From Methylomicrobium lacus LW14 (GTDB taxonomy: Bacteria > Pseudomonadota > Gammaproteobacteria > Methylococcales > Methylomonadaceae), in contig NZ_AZUN01000001.1 in the NCBI RefSeq assembly GCF_000527095.1, forward strand, positions 2,521,501 to 2,585,500: a stretch of 64,000 nucleotides of DNA, given 5' to 3'. Position numbers and translations under genes: made by a program. Shown piece by piece: positions 1 to 8,274 of the stretch (position 1 is the first letter of the stretch; each line of letters opens with the position of its first letter). Below the pieces are notes generated by a model, which did no database searches, had not been told where the DNA came from, and saw only the letters and a list, made by a program, of their open reading frames with translations.

Positions 1-2795
1 CTCTGATCGGCGTTCAAGATCGCGTCGGTCAGCTCCGCGCCGATCTCGCCCCGGAAACCTACCAGCAACTCCTCCGCATATTCCTTCTGCTTGTCGATCG
101 CGATCCGCATGCCGAGACCGAATTCGGCATTGTCCTCGAACAGAGAATTCGCCCAGGCCGGCCCCCTGCCCTCGCTATTCCGGCTCCACGGCGTGGTCGG
201 GAGGTTCCCTCCGTAAATCGACGAACAGCCGGTCGCGTTCGCGACCACCATCCTATCGCCGAACAATTGCGTCGCAAGCCTGATGTAAGGCGTTTCGCCG
301 CAACCGGCGCAGGCGCTCGGAAACTCGAACAGAGGACGCAGATGCATCGCCTCCGGAATCTTGTTGTGATGCAGCGCACCGCGCTCGAAATCCCGGATGC
401 TCTCGAAAAACCGCCAGTTGACGCTTTCCTGTTCGCGCAGCGGCGGCTGCGGGGCCATGTTGACCGCCTTGCGCTCCGGCTTCAAAGGATCGCGGATCGG
501 ACAGACGTCCACGCACAGGCTGCAACCGGTGCAATCCTCCGGCGAGACCTGATAGCTGATCAACAGATTCTCGAACGCTTTGCTCTTGACCGGCACCCAT
601 TTGAACGTCTGAGGTGCGTCTTTGACCTGTTCCGGTGCAAAAACCTTGCTGCGGATCACGCTGTGCGGGCAGACGAACACGCATTTACCGCACTGCGTGC
701 AGAGGTCGCTTTCCCAGACCGGAATTTCGAGCGCCAGATTGCGTTTGTCCCAAACCGAGGTCGCGGTCGGAAAGGTACCGTCGGCCGTTAAAAAGCTGAC
801 CGGCACCGCATCGCCCCGGCCGGCGATGATTTCGCCGGTCACATTTTTGATGAACTCCGGCGCATCAGCCGGCACCGGCGACGGGATTTCGCTTTGGCTG
901 GAGGCCTCGGCAGGCACCACGACGCGATGCAGATTCGCCAGCGCCGCATCGATCGCGTTCAGGTTCGCATCGAGTATGCGCTGACCCGCTTTTTGATAGG
1001 TTTTCTGCACGGCCGCCTTGATCGCGGCGATCGCCTCATCCTTCGGAATGATCTCGACCAATGCGAAGAAACAGGCCTGCATGACCGTATTGATCAGGCG
1101 TCCAAGACCCGAGGCCTCTGCGATCGCATAGGCGTCGATCGTGTAAAACGCGATTTGCTTCTCGATTATCGCGGCCTGCATCGAGCGCGGCAGCGACGAC
1201 CAGACCTGATCGGCCGGCAGCGACGAATTGAGCAGAAACACAGAACCCTGCGCAGCCTTGTCGAGCATCCGGTAACGCTCCAGGAACACCGGCTGATGGC
1301 AGGCGATAAACCCGGCCTCGCCGTTGCCGATCAAGTAGGTCGAACGGATTTTTTGTTTGCCGAAGCGCAGATGCGAAACGGTCACCGCGCCGGATTTCCG
1401 CGAATCGTAGACGAAATAGCCCTGCGCATAGTCCTGCGTCTTGTCGCCGATGATCTTGATCGAATTCTTGTTCGCGCTGACCGTGCCGTCGCTGCCGAGG
1501 CCGTAAAACAACGCGTTGACCGCCTGTTTCGAGGCATCGGTGCGAAAGCCCGCATCCCAGTGCAAGCTGGTATGGCCGACATCGTCATCGATGCCGATCG
1601 TAAACTGATTTTTCGGTTGCGGCTTGTCCAGTTCGTCGAAAACGGCCTTGACCATACCCGGCGTGAATTCTTTCGACGACAGCCCATACCTTCCGCCGAT
1701 CACCTTCGGCAACGCGGCAAACCGTGGCTCGGCGCTCATCGCGTCTTGCGCGAGCGCGGCCAACACATCCTTATACAAGGGTTCGCCGTCCGCGCCGGCT
1801 TCCTTGGTGCGGTCCAGGACCGCGATGCGGCGCAGCGTCTTCGGCAACGCCGTGAGCAAGTCCTGGGGTGAGAAAGGCCGGAACAACCGCACCTTCAGCA
1901 AGCCGACTTTTTCGCCGCGCGCGGCCAGATGCTCGACCGTTTCCTCGACCGTCTCGGCGCCGGAGCCGATCAGGATGATCGCCTTTTCGGCATCGGCAGG
2001 ACCAACGTAATCGAACAGGCGGTAATGGCGGCCGGTCAACTCCGCGAAGCGGTCCATCGTGTCCTGCACGATGCCGGGCATCGCCTGATAGTAAGGATTG
2101 ACCGTTTCGCGCGCCTGGAAATAAATATCCGGATTCTGCGTCGAGCCGCGCAGCACCGGATGCTCCGGCGACAGTGCCCGCTGCCGGTGCGCGGCGATCA
2201 ACCCATCGTCGATCAGCGCCCGCACCGTATCCTGATCGATCGGTTCGATGCTGGCGATTTCATGCGAAGTTCGGAAGCCGTCGAAAAAATGCACGATCGG
2301 AATCCGCGCGACCAGGGTGGCGGCCTGCGCGATCAGCGCAAAATCCTGCGCCTCCTGCACCGAATTGGACGCCAGAAACGCAAAACCGGTAGCCCTGGCC
2401 GCCATCACGTCGCTGTGATCGCCGAAGATCGACAGCGCCTGGCTCGCCAGCGACCTTGCCGCGACATGGAACACCGCCGGAGTCAACTCGCCCGCGATCT
2501 TGTACATGTTCGGAATCATCAGCAGCAGGCCTTGGGACGCGGTAAAGGTCGTCGCCAACGCGCCGTTCTGCAAGGCGCCGTGGACCGCGCCGGCCGCGCC
2601 CCCCTCGCTCTGCATCTCGATGATGCTCGGCGTCGTGCCCCAGAGATTCCTGCGCCGCTCGGAGGCCCATTTATCGGCCAGCTCGCCCATCGGCGACGCC
2701 GGCGTGATCGGATAAATCGCGATCACTTCACTGGTCAAATAAGCGACCGTGGCGGCCGCTTCGTTGCCGTCGATCGTGGTTTTGCTCTTTTGCAT
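1..2795 (-). CDS. nifJ: Pyruvate:ferredoxin (flavodoxin) oxidoreductase, 3' end outside window
   Basis: Oxidises pyruvate with CoA to acetyl-CoA and CO2, passing electrons to ferredoxin or flavodoxin. About 931 codons are visible of a family that is usually near 1,190 residues, so the C-terminal part of the TPP domain lies beyond position 1. The N-terminal pyruvate-binding domain shows YPITPASPMGE and the TPP-side segment GCGETPY. Between them sit two ferredoxin-type 4Fe-4S motifs, CTQCGKCVFVCP and CTGCSLCVDVCP. The start at 2795 is preceded by GAGG at good spacing. It is divergent from the Lon-like gene, with a 168-bp shared upstream region. It is a single-chain enzyme, so it is not the multi-subunit archaeal POR type. 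Family assignment is firm; whether it serves fermentation, nitrogen fixation or a biosynthetic role cannot be told here. Confidence 0.95.
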   Translation of the reverse strand, partial: MQKSKTTIDGNEAAATVAYLTSEVIAIYPITPASPMGELADKWASERRRNLWGTTPSIIEMQSEGGAAGAVHGALQNGALATTFTASQGLLLMIPNMYKIAGELTPAVFHVAARSLASQALSIFGDHSDVMAARATGFAFLASNSVQEAQDFALIAQAATLVARIPIVHFFDGFRTSHEIASIEPIDQDTVRALIDDGLIAAHRQRALSPEHPVLRGSTQNPDIYFQARETVNPYYQAMPGIVQDTMDRFAELTGRHYRLFDYVGPADAEKAIILIGSGAETVEETVEHLAARGEKVGLLKVRLFRPFSPQDLLTALPKTLRRIAVLDRTKEAGADGEPLYKDVLAALAQDAMSAEPRFAALPKVIGGRYGLSSKEFTPGMVKAVFDELDKPQPKNQFTIGIDDDVGHTSLHWDAGFRTDASKQAVNALFYGLGSDGTVSANKNSIKIIGDKTQDYAQGYFVYDSRKSGAVTVSHLRFGKQKIRSTYLIGNGEAGFIACHQPVFLERYRMLDKAAQGSVFLLNSSLPADQVWSSLPRSMQAAIIEKQIAFYTIDAYAIAEASGLGRLINTVMQACFFALVEIIPKDEAIAAIKAAVQKTYQKAGQRILDANLNAIDAALANLHRVVVPAEASSQSEIPSPVPADAPEFIKNVTGEIIAGRGDAVPVSFLTADGTFPTATSVWDKRNLALEIPVWESDLCTQCGKCVFVCPHSVIRSKVFAPEQVKDAPQTFKWVPVKSKAFENLLISYQVSPEDCTGCSLCVDVCPIRDPLKPERKAVNMAPQPPLREQESVNWRFFESIRDFERGALHHNKIPEAMHLRPLFEFPSACAGCGETPYIRLATQLFGDRMVVANATGCSSIYGGNLPTTPWSRNSEGRGPAWANSLFEDNAEFGLGMRIAIDKQKEYAEELLVGFRGEIGAELTDAILNADQ

Positions 2796-2963
2796 ACACG
2801 TTACCTCAATAATAAGGTTGTGACTTTCAGACTCGTTCTGGGATTGTACTCTAAAACCATCCTGCCGCGCTGCCAACCCGCGTGACTGCGGCGGTTTTTC
2901 GAACCTGTGCCGAAAAATGGTAGAATCGACGATTTCTCTCCTTAGATTCCATCCGAACGCTTA

Positions 2964-5354
2964 ATGACCACTGTCTCCAAACTGCCTGCCGAAGCCCTGA
3001 AGCTGCATATCGATCTGACCGGCGTCGGTCTTGAGGAATCGTCGATGCCGCATGCGCCGATACTCGGGCAAGCCCGCGCGCAATCCGCGCTCGAATTCGG
3101 CGTCGCGATGACCCGCCCCGGCTATAACATTTATGTGATGGGCGAGCCGGGGCTTGGCCGCCTGTCGATGATCAGCCAGCATCTGACCGCGATCGCCGAA
3201 CAGCAGGAAGCATCCTCGTCCTATGCCTATGCGGACAATTTCCAGAATCCGCGCGAACCGGTCGCGATCGAATTGCCGCCCGAATACGGCGCGGTATTCA
3301 GCGCGGACATCGAGCAATTGATCGACAATCTGCTCGCGACCTTCCCGGCCGCCTTCGAAAGCCCGACCTATCAGCAAAAAAAGACCACGATCGAGCGCCA
3401 GTTCAATCAGTATTACAACAATGCGATCGACTTGGTCGATCAGAAGGCGCTGTCGCTGAGCATTGCGCTGTTCCGGGAAAGCGAGCAGATTTCGTTCGCT
3501 CCGATCCGGGACGGCAAGACGCTCGACGACGATCAGTTCACGCAATTGCCGCAGGCCGAACGCGACCTGTTTCACAAGCAGGTCGAGGAGCTTGAGGAAT
3601 ATTTGAGCGATGTGCTGCTCGAATTGCCGCAATGGCGAAGGGCTTTGGTCGAAAAGATCAAGCAGCTCGACAACGATACGATCAGCCAGGCGATAGAGCC
3701 GTTGTTCGCCGAACTGAACGACAAATATCTGAATATCGACGATGTGATCACTTATCTCGCCGAAATCGACAAAAATCTGCGCAGCTCGATTCCCGAGTAT
3801 CTGATGCCGGGGCGGACGATCGATCCCCGCGAGTTTGCGAATCGGCGGCAGGTGCTGACCGAGCTGTATGCGCCGAACATCCTGGTCGACAACAAGCTCG
3901 AACACGGCGCGCCGGTGATCCACGAACCGCATCCGACCTATCAAAACCTGTTCGGCCGCATCGAATATGTCAGCGAACAAGGCACCCTGGTCACCAATTA
4001 CCGGCGCATCTGCGCGGGCTCGTTGCACCGGGCGAACGGCGGCTATCTGGTTCTCGATGCGGAGAAAATGCTGACCTATCCGTTCGTCTGGGAAGGGCTG
4101 AAACGCGCCTTGCAGGCCGGCAAGATCGAGATCGAATCGCCTTACTCGGAAATCGGCATCAATACGATTACGCTGAAACCGGAAGTGATCCCGCTGAATG
4201 TGAAGGTGATCCTGGTCGGCTCGCGCGACATTTATTATCTGCTCGGAGAACTGGACAGCGAATTCAATGAAATGTTCAGAATCCTGGCCGATTTCGACAG
4301 CTACATAGCGCGCGACGCCGGCTCGATGCGGCAGTTCGCACAGTTGATGAACCGGCATGCGAAGGATTCCGGCGCGAAACCGTTGACCCGGACCGCGATC
4401 GAGGCGCTGATCGAACACAGTTGCCGTCTGACCGAGAATCAGCATCATTTTTCCGCGCGCCTCACCGAATCGCTCGACATCATCGGCGAGGCAAATCTGT
4501 TCAGCGCGAAGTCGAATCTTGCCCGCATCGACCGGCCGCAGATCGAACAGGCGCTGGCCGCCCGCGAATACCGCAACGGGCGAATTGCCGAAATCATGCT
4601 CGAAGAAATGCTCGACGGCACGATCCTGATCGATACCGAAGGCGAAGCGATCGGCAAGATCAACGGCCTGACCGTGCTCGAAATCGGCGGCAGCAGTTTC
4701 GGCGCGCCGGCGCGGATCACCACGACCGTTTATCCGGGCTCGCGCGGCATCGTCGATATCGAAGGCGAAGCGGAACTCGGCCTGGCGATCCACTCGAAAG
4801 GCGTGATGATCCTGACCGGCTATCTCGGCCATACGTATGCGCAGCAGTTTCCGCTCGCGATTTCGGCCAGCATCGCGATCGAGCAGTCCTACGGTGAAAT
4901 CGACGGCGACAGCGCCTCGCTGGCCGAACTGTGCTGCCTGATTTCAGCGCTGACCCGCACACCGATCAAACAGTCGTTCGCGCTGACCGGCTCGATTAAT
5001 CAATACGGCGAGGTACAGGCGATCGGCGGCGTGAACGAAAAAATCGAGGGTTATTTCAGACTCTGCAAGGCGCGCGGTCTGGACGGCCATCATGCGGCGA
5101 TCATTCCGGCCGCCAACCAACGCAACCTGATGCTGAAGCAGGACGTGATCGATGCGGTTGCGAAGGGATTGTTTTCGATTTATGCGGTGTCGAACGTCGA
5201 TCAAACGCTCGAATTACTGACCGGCCAGCTGGCCGGCACAGCCGATCCTGACGGCAACTATCCGGAGAACAGCATCAACTTCAAAGCCATTTCCAGGCTG
5301 AAGGAAATTTCGGACATGGCGAATGTGGATGAGGAAAAGGTCGAAGGCGCCTAG
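2964..5354 (+). CDS. Lon-like ATP-dependent protease (AAA_32 / LonB-type, S16 protease domain)
   Basis: A 796-residue cytoplasmic protein of the Lon-related family that lacks the long N-terminal substrate domain of true Lon. Seen: an AAA segment with a P-loop-like GEPGLGRLS at residues 60-68, a Walker B-like GGYLVLDAEKML near 358, and an S16 protease domain with Ser650 in GDSAS and Lys693 in GGVNEKIEGYF. The 43-residue spacing of the Ser-Lys dyad equals that of classical Lon. Odd: the P-loop carries Arg66 where the nucleotide-binding Lys is expected. The family (YcbZ-like) is widespread in proteobacteria, but its substrates are poorly known. It is single-gene, divergent from nifJ, and ends in a strong hairpin terminator. 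The large open frames on the opposite strand are codon-bias shadows. Confidence 0.92.
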   Translation: MTTVSKLPAEALKLHIDLTGVGLEESSMPHAPILGQARAQSALEFGVAMTRPGYNIYVMGEPGLGRLSMISQHLTAIAEQQEASSSYAYADNFQNPREPVAIELPPEYGAVFSADIEQLIDNLLATFPAAFESPTYQQKKTTIERQFNQYYNNAIDLVDQKALSLSIALFRESEQISFAPIRDGKTLDDDQFTQLPQAERDLFHKQVEELEEYLSDVLLELPQWRRALVEKIKQLDNDTISQAIEPLFAELNDKYLNIDDVITYLAEIDKNLRSSIPEYLMPGRTIDPREFANRRQVLTELYAPNILVDNKLEHGAPVIHEPHPTYQNLFGRIEYVSEQGTLVTNYRRICAGSLHRANGGYLVLDAEKMLTYPFVWEGLKRALQAGKIEIESPYSEIGINTITLKPEVIPLNVKVILVGSRDIYYLLGELDSEFNEMFRILADFDSYIARDAGSMRQFAQLMNRHAKDSGAKPLTRTAIEALIEHSCRLTENQHHFSARLTESLDIIGEANLFSAKSNLARIDRPQIEQALAAREYRNGRIAEIMLEEMLDGTILIDTEGEAIGKINGLTVLEIGGSSFGAPARITTTVYPGSRGIVDIEGEAELGLAIHSKGVMILTGYLGHTYAQQFPLAISASIAIEQSYGEIDGDSASLAELCCLISALTRTPIKQSFALTGSINQYGEVQAIGGVNEKIEGYFRLCKARGLDGHHAAIIPAANQRNLMLKQDVIDAVAKGLFSIYAVSNVDQTLELLTGQLAGTADPDGNYPENSINFKAISRLKEISDMANVDEEKVEGA

Positions 5355-5360
5355 ATCACA

Positions 5361-5386
5361 AAAGGGCGGCCAACGCCGCCTTTTTT
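5361..5386. terminator. Rho-independent terminator, probably bidirectional
   Basis: GGCGGC (5365-5370), loop CAAC, GCCGCC (5375-5380), flanked by AAA on the left and a run of six T on the right. It lies 7 bp after the Lon-like gene stop, and just beyond the 3' end of the converging sensor gene, so it can serve both. Confidence 0.85.
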
Positions 5387-5392
5387 CGCTGT

Positions 5393-7285
5393 TTAGATCG
5401 TGGCCCGCATTTGATAAGGCGCTTCATAATCGTTGTGATACAGAAACTGGAGCCCGGCATCTACGCTCCGGTCGATGAAGCCGCTGCTGATATCCCACAG
5501 CACGGTCACTTGCGTGCACTTTTGCGGATGCACACGAACCTGCAAATAATCGGACAGCCGCCAGATCATGTACAAACCGACGCCGCTTTCCCTGACTTCA
5601 ATACCGCCTTCCATCGCCTGCGCCAGGCTCTTGAAAAAAATGCCGGGGGTCAAGGTTCCCCAGTAATCGGTAATCATCAGCCCCAAAATATCGCCGCCCC
5701 GCGCGACATCGACGCCGATTTCCTCATAAGACGCCAGTTCCCTCGCCTCGCCTTTCCCATAATAAGGCATGCCGCTGCTGTCGCGCGGCGCGGAATACAA
5801 GCTGTTTTCGATCATTTCGTCCAGCACGGTCAATACGGCGTCCAGCAGATCGTTCGGCAGGTTATGATGATCCCCTAGCCAGGCAGAGACCGACTCGGTA
5901 ATGGCCGCCTCGTCATCGGTATGCTTCAATTCGAAATGGCGGTATTCGGACTTGCCGGGCATCAGCGCATACAAATCGTCATCGAGCGACTCGTTATGCT
6001 GGTTCAAAAGCCGGTTCCAGCCCAGCTTATTACAAAAATCGTTATGCCGGGGCAGGATTCGGCAAATACGGTCCTGATCGAAATGCCTCGAAAATCCGGA
6101 ATAACCGTCTTCGGTAAAAAAGGCAATGCTGTCCTTCGCCACCTGGGTGATAGGACGCCCCTTGCGGCGGTACAGGGATTCCGGAATGCGGATAATGTTG
6201 TCGGCTTCGCTGTTTGCGATGCCCAGGCTCAAGGCATCGTGACCGGATAAGAGAACCTCCTCCGGCTGCCGGGCATTGAATTGCAGCAAGTTGGCATCGA
6301 TCGCTTCTCCCTTGATCAACGACACCTCGGCCCCGGCGATTAAAAACATGCCCGGTTTGCCGGAGGCGGGTTCTTCGATCACCGTCATATTCCAGGCCAT
6401 AGGCGTTTTTTTACCCAAAGCATTCAACATCGGCGCCTCGATCCGAGCGGACGCCGCATTCGCGCCGGACATCATGCCGTTAAACAGAGCCTGCAATTCA
6501 TGCCGCCGATCGTCCGGGATCAGACGTTCAAAAAAACCGCCGCCCTTGATTTCGTCTGCGTTCCAGCCGCAATGCTGTTCGGCATGGCGATTCATCAGCA
6601 CCACGTTGCCGCCGGTATCCAGACCGAAAATAGAGGCCGGCACCGTCGCGATCACCTTGTCCGCCAGGAGCTTTTCCTGACGCGCCCGCAATGCGCTGTC
6701 CCGCAACTGCTTCAATAACGGCTGCAACAACAGGGCACCTATTATCACCAGGGAGCCGAGCGAAACCGCAAACATCCAGAGCTGCTTGTTCGCCGCGTTG
6801 CCGAGCATCGCTTCGCTGTGCTGTTGATAGCCAGCACTGACTCGGCGCATTTCCTGCAATAAGCGCGGCGACAACGAATCCAGCAGCCTGCGCAATTCGG
6901 GATCGTTACTATTCAGCGTGTGCGTCGGCATCTTCAGCAGTTTGCTAACGGACGCCGTGTACTCCTGCAACAACGTATCCAGAGGCTTATCCTGACCCGC
7001 GAGCAATGCGCCATGAACCCGCTCCAGTTGGTTGATGCCGACGAGAATCTTTTCGTCACGGCCAAAATCGCCCGCGATGCTTTTCCGGATCAAGCCGAGG
7101 TTGATCGTCTGCACAACTTCCGCCTGCTCGGCGCTCATTTTGAGCCGCTCCGGATTGTTATGCTGATCGCGAATCCCGGCGGCCATCAAGAAATAAGCCA
7201 GGGTCACCGCTCCACCCAACACGCCCAGCACCCTCATCGGCTGTTCCGGCAGCCGTCCGGCAATACGGCGAAAAATGTCTTGCAT
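5393..7285 (-). CDS. Membrane PAS-domain protein with C-terminal HATPase-like (anti-sigma/sensor) region
   Basis: About 630 residues. Two membrane segments (roughly residues 18-36 and 169-188) bracket an alpha-helical periplasmic sensor region. A PAS domain follows (about 210-320, with LDTGGNVVLMNRHAEQHCGW). The C-terminal third has LDAVLTVLDEMIENSLYSAP and RESGVGLYMIWRLSD, which resemble the N box and G box of a GHKL ATPase of the RsbW/anti-sigma type. I see no His phosphoacceptor with a DHp helix pair, so it is not an ordinary histidine kinase. The start is placed at the second Met because AGGAG lies 8 bases before it; an upstream ATG at 7303 lacks a Shine-Dalgarno. No partner regulator is adjacent. 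The signal and target are unknown. Confidence 0.7.
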   Translation of the reverse strand: MQDIFRRIAGRLPEQPMRVLGVLGGAVTLAYFLMAAGIRDQHNNPERLKMSAEQAEVVQTINLGLIRKSIAGDFGRDEKILVGINQLERVHGALLAGQDKPLDTLLQEYTASVSKLLKMPTHTLNSNDPELRRLLDSLSPRLLQEMRRVSAGYQQHSEAMLGNAANKQLWMFAVSLGSLVIIGALLLQPLLKQLRDSALRARQEKLLADKVIATVPASIFGLDTGGNVVLMNRHAEQHCGWNADEIKGGGFFERLIPDDRRHELQALFNGMMSGANAASARIEAPMLNALGKKTPMAWNMTVIEEPASGKPGMFLIAGAEVSLIKGEAIDANLLQFNARQPEEVLLSGHDALSLGIANSEADNIIRIPESLYRRKGRPITQVAKDSIAFFTEDGYSGFSRHFDQDRICRILPRHNDFCNKLGWNRLLNQHNESLDDDLYALMPGKSEYRHFELKHTDDEAAITESVSAWLGDHHNLPNDLLDAVLTVLDEMIENSLYSAPRDSSGMPYYGKGEARELASYEEIGVDVARGGDILGLMITDYWGTLTPGIFFKSLAQAMEGGIEVRESGVGLYMIWRLSDYLQVRVHPQKCTQVTVLWDISSGFIDRSVDAGLQFLYHNDYEAPYQMRATI

Positions 7286-7658
7286 CGGGTTTTCTCCTGT
7301 CATTTGATGACTTAAAGATAATGCAAAATAGCTTTTTTACTTGAGCTGGACACAGATCGGCGAAATCGGCATCAGGATTGACGCATACGCGCAGGGCCGC
7401 TTTATCGATACAATGCCGCCTTGAGAGAAGGATGAAAGCCTATGTTTTCAATGTATTACTGAAAACATCAGGGCCCGGCCGGCACGCCGGCACAGGCCTT
7501 GCCTACTGCAAATATTGTGCTGATAGTGTGAAGCGATTCACAAAATTGAAGACGAAAATCCTGCGCGCCCTGGAGCGACTGGAGAGAGGCAAGCGCCGGC
7601 AATTTCTCTGGGCGCTTGCTTTATTCGTTAAATGCGAATTCTGAAGGCTACCGAGCCG
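7286..7658. other. Intergenic, no supported gene; one hairpin
   Basis: A short open frame on the plus strand (7378-7644) is low-complexity, Arg-rich and has no recognisable family, so I do not call it. A stem CAAGCGCC/GGCGCTTG (7590-7597 and 7611-7618) is followed by CTTTATT on the plus strand and is only a weak terminator candidate. Confidence 0.4.
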
Positions 7659-8273
7659 TCATTGCCCCGACTCGGTCACGATCACATCGATACCGTTCTG
7701 CCGCAAACGGGAGCGGATCACGCTGACGCTGGCCATGCGCGTATAAGGCCCCAGCGTCACGCGGTGCCAGACCACGCTGCCCACCTTGGTTCTTTCGATG
7801 CGCGACTCGATCCCCATCATGGCCAGTTTGGCGCGCAGACTATCGGCTTCCTCGCCATCCTGGTAGGAACCCGCCTGCAGAATATAGTGGCTTGCCTTGG
7901 CCTTACCGACCCTTTCCTCGCGCGTGCGCGTGTTGATCTCATGATCGGGCACGACGATTTCTTTTTTCGGCAAATACTGATAAAAATCAAATTGCGGGCC
8001 TTGCGGCTTGGGCACCGCCTCGATTTTTTGCTCAGTTTTATCCCCCGGCTTTGCCGCCGAACCATCCGCCGGTTTTTCCGCAACCGGCGGATTGCCGGCC
8101 GGCTGGGGGCCGGTTTGTTGCACGCCCTTGCTGCTAAGATAGAACAGAAAGACTACAAAGCCGATGATCAATGCGGTAATCAGCATCCACCGCCACATCG
8201 ACATGCCTTCTTTCTGCTTCGGCCGGCGGCCGCCGCGCGGGTCCTGGGCTCTGTATTTGTAATCTCTGGCCAT
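7659..8273 (-). CDS. ftsN: SPOR-domain cell division protein, FtsN-like
   Basis: A 204-residue single-pass inner-membrane protein: short basic cytoplasmic tail, one membrane segment (about residues 27-46, WRWMLITALIIGFVVFLFY), a Pro/Lys-rich linker, and a C-terminal SPOR domain (about 127-204, HYILQAGSYQDGEEADSL). SPOR domains bind denuded septal peptidoglycan, and FtsN activates septal synthesis. It begins one base after the argS stop (TAACATG), so it is translationally coupled to argS. The argS-ftsN order near priA matches the gammaproteobacterial arrangement. Another SPOR protein such as DedD would look similar; the neighbourhood favours FtsN. Confidence 0.82.
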   Translation of the reverse strand: MARDYKYRAQDPRGGRRPKQKEGMSMWRWMLITALIIGFVVFLFYLSSKGVQQTGPQPAGNPPVAEKPADGSAAKPGDKTEQKIEAVPKPQGPQFDFYQYLPKKEIVVPDHEINTRTREERVGKAKASHYILQAGSYQDGEEADSLRAKLAMMGIESRIERTKVGSVVWHRVTLGPYTRMASVSVIRSRLRQNGIDVIVTESGQ

Positions 8274-8274
8274 G

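Noticed and set aside
894..1871. Long plus-strand frames opposite nifJ
   Set aside because: They are antisense to a clear, motif-rich nifJ reading frame.
2961..4832. A 623-codon open frame on the minus strand opposite the Lon-like gene
   Set aside because: It mirrors the GC-biased codons of the real gene, has a low-complexity His/Arg/Asp-rich translation and no recognisable motif.
7378..7644. Possible 88-residue gene
   Set aside because: No ribosome site, no family resemblance, strongly basic composition, and it extends to the end of a hairpin.
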